The translations under genes were made by a program, and so were the position numbers. Positions 18,571 to 29,528 of a stretch of DNA of 64,000 nt are shown piece after piece. The stretch spans positions 124,001 through 188,000 of the forward strand of contig JADFDQ010000001.1 of assembly GCA_018262705.1 (NCBI GenBank), read 5' to 3'. Position 1 is the first letter of the stretch; each line of letters begins with the position of its first letter. The notes beneath the pieces were generated by a model. It worked only from the letters and a program-made list of their open reading frames with translations, searched no databases and was not told the origin of the DNA. This DNA comes from Xanthomonas sp. Its GTDB lineage: Bacteria > Pseudomonadota > Gammaproteobacteria > Xanthomonadales > Xanthomonadaceae.

Positions 18571-18759
18571 ATGGCCGGACCCGAACTCATGAGCTTTCGC
18601 GAAAGCCGCTGGCGCTATTCGCAGTTCGTCGTGCTCGCGCTGGTGATTGCCGGGCTGCTGAAATGGCTCAGCCCGCTGGGCTGGCTGCTGTCGCTGGGGA
18701 TCGGTACCGCGCTGGGCGTGGCGTATTTCCTGTTCGAGAAAAAGCGCGGTTCGATCTGA
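18571..18759 (+). CDS. Small two-helix membrane protein
   Basis: The 62-residue product has a short polar N-terminus followed by two hydrophobic segments, about 19-33 and 37-54 ([17 protein letters not shown] and [19 protein letters not shown]). It ends in a positively charged tail (EKKRG), which by the positive-inside rule puts the C-terminus in the cytoplasm. A GCAGGAG ribosome binding site precedes the start. A GATAAT hexamer about 35 bp upstream, inside a GGGATAATCCC palindrome, may be its promoter. The function is unknown. The repeat array starts right after the stop. Confidence 0.6.
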   Translation: MAGPELMSFRESRWRYSQFVVLALVIAGLLKWLSPLGWLLSLGIGTALGVAYFLFEKKRGSI

Positions 18760-18770
18760 TGGGGCACGCT

Positions 18771-19010
18771 ATCGGCCATCGCGCCCCTGCGGTGCGCTCC
18801 TACGGGATGGGTGCCGCTATCGGCCATCGCGCCCCTGCGGTGCGCTCCTACGGGATGGGTGCCGCTATCGGCCATCGCGCCCCTGCGGTGCGCTCCTACG
18901 GGATGGGTGCCGCTATCGGCCATCGCGCCCCTGCGGTGCGCTCCTACGGGATGGGTGCCGCTATCGGCCATCGCGCCCCTGCGGTGCGCTCCTACGGGAT
19001 GGGTGCCATC
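18771..19010. repeat. Five tandem 48-bp repeats built on the family A REP-like element
   Basis: The 48-base unit begins ATCGGCCATCGCGCCCCTGC and ends in GGGATGGGTGCCGCT. Copies start at 18771, 18819, 18867, 18915 and 18963 and look identical to the eye, the last lacking only its final bases. A diverged sixth copy is at about 19029-19057. Each unit holds one family A element, all in the same orientation. Because 48 is a multiple of three, open frames run through the array on both strands, but I regard them as artefacts. Apart from these repeats, the 340-bp gap between 18760 and 19099 holds nothing I can identify. Confidence 0.9.
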
Positions 19011-19099
19011 GGCAAGCGCGGCAACGGCGATCGCACCGCTGCGGTGTGCTTCTGCGGAATTGTTGCGGCCTCGGCAGGCGCGTGTCTGCGTGGGTCGTC

Positions 19100-19828
19100 G
19101 TGACCGAAGCGCCCGCCACCTTGAAGCTGGAGCCGAGCTGGAAAGCCCGCGTCGGCGATTGGTTTGTGCGTGAGGACATGCGCCAGCTGTCCGCGTTCCT
19201 GCGCCAGCGCAAGGCCGCCGACGCCAGCGTGTACCCGGCCAGCCGCAACATCTTCGCTGCCTTCGACGCCACCCCGTTCGACGCGGTGAAAGTGGTGATT
19301 CTCGGCCAGGATCCGTACCACGGGCCGGGACAGGCGCACGGACTGTGCTTTTCGGTGCGGCCGGGGGTGCCGGTGCCGCCCTCGCTGGACAACATCTACA
19401 AGGAATTGGCGCGCGACACCGGCTTCGTTCGCCCCGATCACGGCTGTCTGCTGCCGTGGGCGCAGCAGGGCGTGCTGCTGCTCAACAGCGTGCTGACGGT
19501 GGAGGCTGGGCAGGCCGGATCACACCAAGGCAAGGGCTGGGAAGGTTTCACCGACCACGTGGTCGACGTGCTCAATCGCGAGTGTGGGCACCTGGTGTTT
19601 CTGCTTTGGGGCAGCTACGCCCAGAAGAAAGGCGCAGTGATCGACACCGGCCGCCACCGGGTGCTGCGCGCGCCGCATCCCTCGCCGCTGTCGGCGCACC
19701 GCGGCTTCCTCGGGTGCGGTCACTTTTCAAAGACGAATCAATATCTTGCACGAAACGACCGGACGCCAGTGGACTGGAGCCTGCCGGCAGTGGCGGACTT
19801 GAATTTGCGCGGGAACGCCCCGAGATAG
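19100..19828 (+). CDS. ung: Uracil-DNA glycosylase
   Basis: This 242-residue enzyme removes uracil from DNA to start base-excision repair. The water-activating motif is [13 protein letters not shown] and the second signature is [13 protein letters not shown], with [12 protein letters not shown] between them. This is family 1 UDG. I chose the GTG at 19100 because homologues start with a short sequence before [15 protein letters not shown] 19082 and an upstream frame from 19046 are less likely. The gene starts about 90 bp after the 48-bp repeat array. Confidence 0.93.
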   Translation: MTEAPATLKLEPSWKARVGDWFVREDMRQLSAFLRQRKAADASVYPASRNIFAAFDATPFDAVKVVILGQDPYHGPGQAHGLCFSVRPGVPVPPSLDNIYKELARDTGFVRPDHGCLLPWAQQGVLLLNSVLTVEAGQAGSHQGKGWEGFTDHVVDVLNRECGHLVFLLWGSYAQKKGAVIDTGRHRVLRAPHPSPLSAHRGFLGCGHFSKTNQYLARNDRTPVDWSLPAVADLNLRGNAPR

Positions 19829-19929
19829 ATTCAGAGTTTGGCAAGTTTCAGGCCGACATCCCGGCTTTCTCGGAGATGATGGCGGTTCCCGTTGTTCCAT
19901 GAACGGAACGCAGGGAACTTCAACCGTGA

Positions 19930-19956
19930 TTAGCAGTCATCCATACGGACTGCTAA
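19930..19956 (+). promoter_or_regulatory. Inverted repeat overlapping the rpoH promoter
   Basis: TTAGCAGTC and GACTGCTAA form a perfect 9-bp inverted repeat with a 9-base spacer. It overlaps a plausible sigma-70 promoter: TTAGCA at 19930 and TAAAAT at 19954-19959, 18 bases apart. Transcription would begin close to 19966, only about 15 bases before the chosen start codon. The symmetry suggests an operator for a dimeric regulator; an RNA hairpin is less likely because the left arm lies upstream of the expected transcript start. Confidence 0.55.
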
Positions 19957-19981
19957 AATCGTCCGCATGGGGACATCGAAC

Positions 19982-20848
<867 letters not shown>

Positions 20849-20873
20849 GTCGAAATGGTATCGCAGCGACATG

Positions 20874-20898
20874 ACGGCCCGCGCAAGCGGGCCGTTTC
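20874..20898 (+). terminator. Intrinsic terminator after rpoH
   Basis: ACGGCCCGC and GCGGGCCGT pair around a GCAA tetraloop, followed by TTTC. It lies 26 bp after the rpoH stop. Confidence 0.8.
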
Positions 20899-20934
20899 AT
20901 TTGTGCGGTACGCTGCAAGAGAGGGAGGGGAGCG

Positions 20935-21819
20935 ATGAACAAGCACTTGAAAATCGCGTTGCTGATCGATGCCGACAACGCATCCGTGTCGACGCTTGAC
21001 CACGTGCTCGGCGAGATCGCTGATCTCGGCATGGCGAATGTCAGGCGCGCTTATGGCGACTGGGGCAGCCAAAGCCTCAAAGGATGGCGTGAGGCTCTTC
21101 TGGCGAACGCGAGCCAGCCGGTGCAGCAGATCGCGTATACGGCCAAGGGCAATGCCTCGGACATGGCAATGGTGATCGAAGCCATGGATCTGCTACACGA
21201 TGGAGACTTCGATGCATTCGCACTGATGTCCAGCGATTCGGATTTCACGCCGTTGGTGATGCGCCTGCGCGCGGCGAACATGTTGGTGTATGGTTTCGGA
21301 AAATCGCAGACGCCAAATGCGTTCAAGCGTGCCTGTTCGGTGTTCTTCTACGTGGATGTGCAGGAAGAACCCACGGTTACGGCTGAATCGAAGCCCGAGA
21401 CATCGTCTTGCAACGATGCGGCAACTGTCGCGTCGGCATCCCTACCGCTGGCGAAGTCCCAAGTTGTTGCGCCCGCTGTGTCACGTCCCGTCGCCAAGCC
21501 TGCGCAAGCGCCTGTCAGACGCTCGGGCGCTGAACTGCGCGAGAACGCCGCCCTTGTCGCCTTGCTGCGCAACGCCACCGAGGCCACCGATCGCGATGGC
21601 TGGTCCCATCTCGGCGCGGTTGGCCATTATTTGGTTAACCGCAATTCGTTCACGTCCAAGAACTACGGGTACGCCAGCCTCAAGGGCCTGATCACCGCGA
21701 CGGACTTCTACGAGTTGCACAAGGATGGCAACCACATCCGCGCGAAACCCGCGAAGCAGGCAACCAAGGTCGCGACGAAGAAGGCGGTGAAAGCTGTCGT
21801 CGAGCCGGTGAAGCGATAA
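20935..21819 (+). CDS. NYN-domain protein with C-terminal LOTUS/OST-HTH-like domain
   Basis: This 294-residue protein belongs to the LabA-like NYN group of predicted metal-dependent RNases. The N-terminal PIN-like fold (about 5-145) shows the acidic residues in LIDADN (Asp12, Asp14), GNASDMAM (Asp76) and SSDSDF (Asp101, Asp103). An Ala/Pro-rich linker follows. Residues about 195-265 (ALVALLRNATEATDRDGWSH, VGHYLVNRN, SFTSKNYGYASLKGLI) resemble the LOTUS/OST-HTH RNA-binding domain. The tail is Lys-rich. Likely role: RNA processing or turnover, substrate unknown. It is separated from rpoH by a terminator. Confidence 0.8.
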   Translation: MNKHLKIALLIDADNASVSTLDHVLGEIADLGMANVRRAYGDWGSQSLKGWREALLANASQPVQQIAYTAKGNASDMAMVIEAMDLLHDGDFDAFALMSSDSDFTPLVMRLRAANMLVYGFGKSQTPNAFKRACSVFFYVDVQEEPTVTAESKPETSSCNDAATVASASLPLAKSQVVAPAVSRPVAKPAQAPVRRSGAELRENAALVALLRNATEATDRDGWSHLGAVGHYLVNRNSFTSKNYGYASLKGLITATDFYELHKDGNHIRAKPAKQATKVATKKAVKAVVEPVKR

Positions 21820-21826
21820 TCGAGGA

Positions 21827-22462
21827 TCACCCGTTCCCCGAGCCGCGCGCCATCGGCAATCGCCAGCCGCGGCGCAGGGCGAGGTAGCGCAGGCCGAAGC
21901 AGAGCAGTGCACCGATCATCATGGCCGGATGCCGCGGCAGGTGCAGCACCGCGGCGAGCGCCACGACCGCGCCACCCACCAGTGCCGCCACCGCGTACAG
22001 GTCGGCCTGCAGCACCACCGGGATACGCGCCACCAGCAGGTCGCGGGCGATGCCACCACCAATCCCCGTCGTCATTCCCAGCAACATCGCGGCGAATGGA
22101 GACAGCCCGAAGTCGAGCGCCTTGTCCGTGCCGAGCACGGCATACAGCGCCAGACCGGCAGCGTCGAACAACTGCACCGGATTGCGCAGGCGTTCGATGG
22201 CGGCGTGCCAGTGGAAGGTGATCAGGCCCGCCAGCATCGCCGTTGCCAGATAGCGCCAGTCGGCCAGCGACGCCGGCGGGTGCGCGCCGATCAGCACGTC
22301 GCGCACGATTCCGCCCGAGACCGCGGCGGCGCAGGACAGCACCAGCACGCCGAACAGGTCGAGCCGCTTGCGAACCGCCGGCACGCCGCCGCTGAGGGCA
22401 AACACGAAGGTTCCGATCAGGTCGAAAGCAAGCAGCGCGTGCTGCGTCCAGCCGCTGTCCAT
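21827..22462 (-). CDS. TRIC-type cation channel family membrane protein (YicG/YadS, UPF0126)
   Basis: The 211-residue inner-membrane protein has seven hydrophobic helices in two repeats, each with a glycine-rich kinked motif: SGGIVRDVL in the first half and TGIGGGIARDLL in the second. This matches bacterial TRIC homologues, which form potassium-permeable trimers; transport of another small solute is possible. It starts 10 bp after the transaldolase stop, as the third gene of a priA-tal-TRIC run. No stem-loop terminator is evident. Confidence 0.85.
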   Translation of the reverse strand: MDSGWTQHALLAFDLIGTFVFALSGGVPAVRKRLDLFGVLVLSCAAAVSGGIVRDVLIGAHPPASLADWRYLATAMLAGLITFHWHAAIERLRNPVQLFDAAGLALYAVLGTDKALDFGLSPFAAMLLGMTTGIGGGIARDLLVARIPVVLQADLYAVAALVGGAVVALAAVLHLPRHPAMMIGALLCFGLRYLALRRGWRLPMARGSGNG

Positions 22463-22472
22463 GGGCGATGCG

Positions 22473-23426
22473 TCAGTCCGGCTGCGCAGCCAGCAGCGCT
22501 TCGAGTTTGCGCTGGTCGGCGGTGAATTTGCGGATGCCTTCGGCCAGCTTTTCGGTGGCCATCGCGTCTTCGTTGTGCTGCCAGCGGAATGTGGATTCGA
22601 TCAGTGCGTCGGCAGCTGCGGCGCGCTGTCCAGCATCCACCAACGCGCGCGTCACCTCGCCTTCGCTGCGCGTCATCTCGTCCAGCAGTTCTGGCGCTAT
22701 GGTGAGCCGGTCGCAGCCGGCCAGCGCCAGCACTTGCCCGGTATTGCGAAAACTGGCGCCCATCACCACCGTCTCAAAGCCGTGGTGCTTGTAGTGGTTC
22801 CAGATCCGCGCCACCGACTGCACGCCCGGATCGTCCTGCGGCGTTACGGGCTTTGCTGCGCCATTGGCCAAATGCCAATCCAGAATGCGGCCCACGAACG
22901 GCGAAATCAGGAACACGCCGGCCTCGGCGCAGGCCACCGCCTGCGCGAACGAGAACAACAAAGTCAGATTGCAGCGGATGCCTTCGCGCTCCAGCAGCGA
23001 CGCGGCGCGGATGCCTTCCCAGGTTGCGGCGATCTTGATCAGCAGCCGCTCCGTGCCGATGCCCGCTTCGGCATACAGCGCCGCCAGCCGGCGCGCCCTG
23101 GCGACGGTGGCATCACTGTCGAAACTCAGCCGCGCATCGACTTCGGTGGAGACGCGCCCCGGAATCAGCTTGAGGATCTCGCCGCCGATGGCGACCGCGA
23201 AACGGTCGCAAGCGTCGCCCAGCCGGTCGTCGCCGCGCGCGTTGGCCAGCGCCGCGCGCAGGTGCGGGGCGTAGGCCGGCAGCGCCGCCGCCTTGAGCAA
23301 CAGCGAAGGATTGGTGGTGGCATCCATCGGCGTGAAGCGCGCGATGGCCTCGATGTCGCCGGTGTCGGCAACGATGGTGGACAGTTGACGAAGCTGGTCG
23401 AGCTGGGTGGTCACGGGCAAGCGCAT
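22473..23426 (-). CDS. tal: Transaldolase
   Basis: This 317-residue pentose phosphate enzyme moves a dihydroxyacetone unit from sedoheptulose 7-phosphate to glyceraldehyde 3-phosphate. The Schiff-base Lys131 lies in [12 protein letters not shown]. The N-terminal signature [12 protein letters not shown] carries Asp35 and Asn39. The length matches E. coli TalB (317). ATG 23426 starts the conserved [11 protein letters not shown]; a longer frame from 23468 would run into priA. It lies 38 bp downstream of priA on the same strand. Confidence 0.93.
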   Translation of the reverse strand: MRLPVTTQLDQLRQLSTIVADTGDIEAIARFTPMDATTNPSLLLKAAALPAYAPHLRAALANARGDDRLGDACDRFAVAIGGEILKLIPGRVSTEVDARLSFDSDATVARARRLAALYAEAGIGTERLLIKIAATWEGIRAASLLEREGIRCNLTLLFSFAQAVACAEAGVFLISPFVGRILDWHLANGAAKPVTPQDDPGVQSVARIWNHYKHHGFETVVMGASFRNTGQVLALAGCDRLTIAPELLDEMTRSEGEVTRALVDAGQRAAAADALIESTFRWQHNEDAMATEKLAEGIRKFTADQRKLEALLAAQPD

Positions 23427-23464
23427 CGAATGAAGATGTCCGCCATTGTCGCCGAAGCCCGCGT

Positions 23465-25717
<2,253 letters not shown>

Positions 25718-25872
25718 CGCTCCAGTCTAGAGCAACGCCGGACAGGTCCAGTTCGCGCCCGCGCCGACCCGCGCGGCGCGGCTGTGGCCGCCATCTTCCC
25801 CAGTTGCCGCCCATTGCTGCGATCGGGTTCACATATCGCAGCCAAGTGGTTGTTGTGTCGAGCAAAAGCTCT

Positions 25873-25895
25873 TTATCCACATTGTTTGTGGATAA
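25873..25895. promoter_or_regulatory. Pair of perfect, inverted DnaA boxes
   Basis: TTATCCACA (25873-25881) and TGTGGATAA (25887-25895) both match the DnaA consensus exactly and face each other across 5 bases. A weaker half-match (CTCTGTGCAT) follows directly. The gene-free stretch from 25718 to 26200 also has an AT-richer part (about 25980-26035) and a small hairpin TGGCGG-A5-CCGCCA (25958-25974). No dnaA, dnaN or rpmH is nearby, so this may be a DnaA titration or regulatory site, or part of an origin-like region. Confidence 0.6.
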
Positions 25896-26200
25896 CTCTG
25901 TGCATGCGACCGGATTGCCTCCCCCGAGGGCGCATTCCATCATCCTTGCGCCCAATCTGGCGGAAAAACCGCCAAACACACCATTTCTTTGAATATCAAC
26001 CAGTTATGTGTGAAACAGCGGTTATGAGCCGGCCGCCATCGCGTGAAACACCGACGTGCCGACGGCCGCAGGCGGCTGTGTACAACTGAATTTGGCCGCA
26101 GCCCGCACCGGGGCTTGCGGAGCCGCCCCTGGCCCTGATGTCAAGCATTCCATTCGTTCATCCGGGCAACGATAAAATGCGCCGTGACTTCACTTCAGCC

Positions 26201-27553
26201 ATGATGCCAAGCCCGGCCCCCACGCGGCAACCGGCTGCCGTCGCCGCATTCCTGCGCGGCGTTGATCGGCGTGCGCGTCTTCTGGCGCTGGTGCAGACCG
26301 CAGACACCGCAGATGCGCAAGCCGCGCTTGCCGTCGCCGGCAAAGTTTTCGTTACCGAAGCCGGACAATGGCCGATCGCGCACTGGCCGGCCCAGTATTG
26401 GCGTTTGCTGCTGTCGGTGCCGGCGATGGGGCATCGCACGCACGGGGGCGACCGTTTCGACGTGCTGCCGGACGTGGCACGGCTGACCCCGCCGCTGCGT
26501 GCGGCCGTGCTGCTGCATCTGGTCGCCGGACTGGAAGATATCGATGCCGCCGCCGCGCTGGGGCTCGGCGTGGGCGCCTATCAGCAGCGCATCCGCAATT
26601 CGCTGCCGCGCAACGCCCAGGACGAACTGGACTTCGACGTCTGGCGCGGCTGGCGTGAAGCCGCCCAGCAGGCGCTGGAACAGCTGCCCGAGATTGCCGA
26701 GGCCACCCTCTCGCCGCCGTTGAACACGACTCCCCCGCCGCGCGCCACCGGCAGCGCAGCCGATCTGCCCGCAAAACCCGATCACCGGCGTCGCCGGCCT
26801 TGGATCTGGCTCGTGCTGGCGCTGCTTGCCCTTGCCATGGCGCTGGTCGCCGCGCTGTTCCTGCATGCGAACGGACGCGCGTTGATCGACGCCTGGCGCC
26901 ACCAGATCCACGTCGAAGCCCTGCCAGCCGCCGCACCAAAGGCTCGCTTCGACCCGCGGGATGCCTCGCTCGATCCGGACCGCGACATGCTGGCCGCAGC
27001 CGACGAACTGGCGCTGGCGCGTCGACTGCCGCTGCTGGCGTGGCTGGCGGCGGACGCCGCCGAACTGATGCCTGCCGCAGCGGACGTGTCCAGGCCGGCG
27101 ATAACAGCAGTCGCGACGCCGGGCTCGCCTTTGGACCGCGCCCAGCTTCGCCGCAACCGCGGCGCCTGGGCCGAATGGCACGTGCTCCCCGCGTCCGAAC
27201 GCAGCGCGCTGCGCGCGGTCGCCGCCCGCTTCGACGCACTGCCGCAGACGCAACAGCGCGCACTGATCGACCGCTACGCGCGGCAATCGTTCGATGCCCA
27301 CCGCGGCTGGCACCTCGGTCCGCAGCTCGGCGCGGCATGGCCACGGATCGCCGCGCTGTTCACCTACATCGACGCGGGCGAACGGCAACCGCTGCTGGAC
27401 CTGCTGCGCAGCGCCTCTTCGGACGAAGTCGATGCACTGGCGCGGCTGGCGCAAAGCACGCCGCCGGAAGCGCGCAGCGCATTTCGCCGCGCACTGCTGG
27501 CACAGCCTCCGGCCCAACGCGAGGTCTGGCTGCAGTTGCAGCTGCAACATTGA
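26201..27553 (+). CDS. Sigma-70 region 4-like / transmembrane / DUF3106-like protein
   Basis: The 450-residue product has an unusual order. Residues about 94-136 (LTPPLRAAVLLHLVAGLEDI, then AAAALGLGVGAYQQRIRNSL) resemble the helix-turn-helix of ECF sigma region 4; no sigma region 2 is seen. A Pro-rich linker leads to one transmembrane helix (about 201-222). The C-terminal part (about 325-450) has WHVLPASERSALR, then FDALPQTQQRALIDRY, like DUF3106. The topology suggests a cytoplasmic DNA-binding-like head and a periplasmic tail, which would suit a membrane regulator. A GATAAAAT element at 26171-26178 may be the promoter -10, favouring ATG 26201 over the in-frame ATG at 26138. Confidence 0.6.
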   Translation: MMPSPAPTRQPAAVAAFLRGVDRRARLLALVQTADTADAQAALAVAGKVFVTEAGQWPIAHWPAQYWRLLLSVPAMGHRTHGGDRFDVLPDVARLTPPLRAAVLLHLVAGLEDIDAAAALGLGVGAYQQRIRNSLPRNAQDELDFDVWRGWREAAQQALEQLPEIAEATLSPPLNTTPPPRATGSAADLPAKPDHRRRRPWIWLVLALLALAMALVAALFLHANGRALIDAWRHQIHVEALPAAAPKARFDPRDASLDPDRDMLAAADELALARRLPLLAWLAADAAELMPAAADVSRPAITAVATPGSPLDRAQLRRNRGAWAEWHVLPASERSALRAVAARFDALPQTQQRALIDRYARQSFDAHRGWHLGPQLGAAWPRIAALFTYIDAGERQPLLDLLRSASSDEVDALARLAQSTPPEARSAFRRALLAQPPAQREVWLQLQLQH

Positions 27554-27555
27554 AA

Positions 27556-27894
27556 TCAAATCAGGCGCAGCACCCGCCGCGTCGCGCAGAACTTGCCGTC
27601 AAATCGCGCCATTCCATCACCGCGCAGGCGCGCGGCGTGGCGTTTGAAATACTTTTGCAAAGACGCCGTATCGCGAACGTGATACTGCGTGCACAGCGCA
27701 ATCCGCCCCGGTGCCGGCGCGGGATCCACGACATCGAACAGCTGCGCTGAAACGAATCCAGGCAACGCCAGGATTTCGTCGATGTGGCCACGCAGCCAGT
27801 CGCGGTAGTCGCTCTCGATGCCCGCATCGATATCGAGATTGACCTCGTAGATGACTTCACCCTCCACGGCATTTGTCCTCGCAATTTGATCCAT
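27556..27894 (-). CDS. DUF4286 family protein
   Basis: This small soluble protein of 112 residues (103 if it starts at GTG 27867) has the DUF4286 pattern VIYEVNLDIDAGIESDYRDW, then LPGFVSAQLFDV near the middle and a Tyr/His pair in QYHVRDTASLQKYF. The ferredoxin-like alpha/beta pattern recalls dimeric alpha-beta barrel enzymes, but the function is unknown. ATG 27894 was chosen over 27978; the GTG is equally plausible because family members begin just before VIYEVNLD. It converges on the gene ending at 27553 with only 2 bp between the stops. Confidence 0.75.
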   Translation of the reverse strand: MDQIARTNAVEGEVIYEVNLDIDAGIESDYRDWLRGHIDEILALPGFVSAQLFDVVDPAPAPGRIALCTQYHVRDTASLQKYFKRHAARLRGDGMARFDGKFCATRRVLRLI

Positions 27895-28054
27895 CTGCAC
27901 CACGCTACCAGACGGCGCAAAGCCGATCGGCCGCATCGCCTTCACCGCAGCTTCCCGACGCACATTTCCGAACGGCATGGTTCAGACGCCTTGCGCCCGC
28001 CGCGCAGTAAACTGCTTGGCCACGCGCTTTCCGCGCAGCGCGTCTTCTTGACCG

Positions 28055-29455
28055 ATGCCTTCGAATCCAACCTCACCCCGCTTCCGCCGTGAAGTGGGCC
28101 GCACCCTGCGTCTGGCGGCGCCGCTGGCGGCCGGCCATCTGTCGCACGGATTGGTCGGATTCGTCGATGCGGTGGTGGCCGGGCACCACGGAACGGCGAC
28201 GCTGGCGGCGGTGTCGGTGGGCGCGGCGCTGTTCTGGCTGCCGATGCTGGCGCCGATGGGCACGCTGATGGCGGTGCCGCCGTCGGTTTCGCAGCTCGAT
28301 GGCGCCGGGCGTCGCGCCGAAATCGGCCCGCTGTTCCGGCAATCGCTGTGGCTGGCGGGTGCGCTCGGCGTGCTGCTGTTCGCCTTGCTCAGCGTGCTGC
28401 CGCTGCTGCTGAACCCGATGGGCATCGCGCCCGAAATCGTGCACGGCGTGACCGCGTTTCTGCACGCGGTGCGCTGGGGCGTGCCGGCGTTCGCGCTGTA
28501 TCTGGCGATGCGCTATCTCAGCGACGGCCTGCACTGGTCGCTGCCGACCATGCTGCTGGGCTTCGGCGGGCTGTGCGTGCTGGCGCCGACCGCCTACGTG
28601 CTGACCAACGGCTTGTGGGGCTTGCCGGAACTGGGCGCGGAAGGCATCGGCATCGCCACCAGCCTGATGTTCTGGCTGCAGGCGCTGGGCTTTGCGCTCT
28701 ATCTGTCGCGCAGCCGCAGGTTTGCCGATCTGCGCTTGTTTTCGCGCTGGGACGGGCCGCAGTGGAACGTGCAGCGCGAGCTGCTGCGCACCGGGCTGCC
28801 GATTGGCGTCACCGTGACCATGGAAGGCGGGCTGTTCGCCGCCACCGCGCTGTTGATCGGCCGCCTCGGCGAGGTGCCGGTGGCTGCGCATCAGGTGGCG
28901 CTGAACGTGGCCTCGATCTGCTTCATGCTGCCGTTCGGGATTGCCGAAGCGACCACGGTGCGGGTCGGCCACGCCTTCGGCCGCGCCGACCGCCACGGTC
29001 TGCGGCAGGCGGCGTTTGCCGGTTTTGCGATCATGCTGTGCACCCAGGCGGTGTCGGCGCTGCTGCTGTTGTTTGGGCACGGTGCGATCGCCAGCCTGTA
29101 CAGCGCCGATCCCGCCGTCATTGCGCTGGGTGGCGCGCTGTTGCTGTACGCTGCGCTGTTCCAGTTTCCGGACGGCATCCAGGTGGTGTCGGCCGGCGCG
29201 CTGCGCGGGCTGAAAGACACGCGGGTGCCGATGTGGCTCGCCGTGATCGCCTACTGGGGCGTGGGCATGCCGGTCGGCGCGGGGCTCGGCCTTGGCCTCG
29301 GCTGGGGCCCGCGCGGGATGTGGCTGGGCCTGACCGCGGGATTGACCATGGCGGCGCTGCTGCTGGCCCAGCGCTTCCTGCGCTCCAGCCTGCGCATTCC
29401 GCTGCCCGACCAGCCGGCGACCGCCGTTTTGGTCGGCATGACCGATGCCGCATGA
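28055..29455 (+). CDS. MATE family multidrug/Na+ efflux protein
   Basis: The 466-residue inner-membrane protein has about twelve hydrophobic helices in two homologous halves. The first begins LRLAAPLAAGHLSHGLVGFV and AVVAGHHGTATLAAVSVG; the second begins LPIGVTVTMEGGLFAATALL and includes VAAHQVALNVASICFMLPFG, the MATE signature of helices 7-8. Such NorM-like proteins expel cationic drugs or metabolites by Na+ or H+ antiport. The substrate is not known. It stands 73 bp upstream of sppA on the same strand. Confidence 0.9.
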   Translation: MPSNPTSPRFRREVGRTLRLAAPLAAGHLSHGLVGFVDAVVAGHHGTATLAAVSVGAALFWLPMLAPMGTLMAVPPSVSQLDGAGRRAEIGPLFRQSLWLAGALGVLLFALLSVLPLLLNPMGIAPEIVHGVTAFLHAVRWGVPAFALYLAMRYLSDGLHWSLPTMLLGFGGLCVLAPTAYVLTNGLWGLPELGAEGIGIATSLMFWLQALGFALYLSRSRRFADLRLFSRWDGPQWNVQRELLRTGLPIGVTVTMEGGLFAATALLIGRLGEVPVAAHQVALNVASICFMLPFGIAEATTVRVGHAFGRADRHGLRQAAFAGFAIMLCTQAVSALLLLFGHGAIASLYSADPAVIALGGALLLYAALFQFPDGIQVVSAGALRGLKDTRVPMWLAVIAYWGVGMPVGAGLGLGLGWGPRGMWLGLTAGLTMAALLLAQRFLRSSLRIPLPDQPATAVLVGMTDAA

Positions 29456-29528
29456 AACCGCGCCCGCGAACCACTACTCTTGCCCCATACACGCCGCCTG
29501 ACGCGGCTTTCGCACCCGGAATTCCGCA

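Noticed and set aside
18771-19010. Repeat array as a possible CRISPR
   Set aside because: All units are the same 48 bp with no unique spacers between them, and no cas gene is near. It is a tandem repeat of a REP-like element.
18489-19103. Open frames of about 100-200 residues across the 48-bp repeat array on both strands
   Set aside because: The 48-bp period is a multiple of three, so frames stay open by chance. The predicted peptides are exact repeats with no ribosome binding site or family, and they overlap the small membrane protein and ung.
25718-26200. Call of a full chromosomal origin at the DnaA boxes
   Set aside because: Two perfect boxes are not enough; there is no dnaA, dnaN, rpmH or gidA/mnmG nearby and no further clear boxes, so it is reported as DnaA boxes only.
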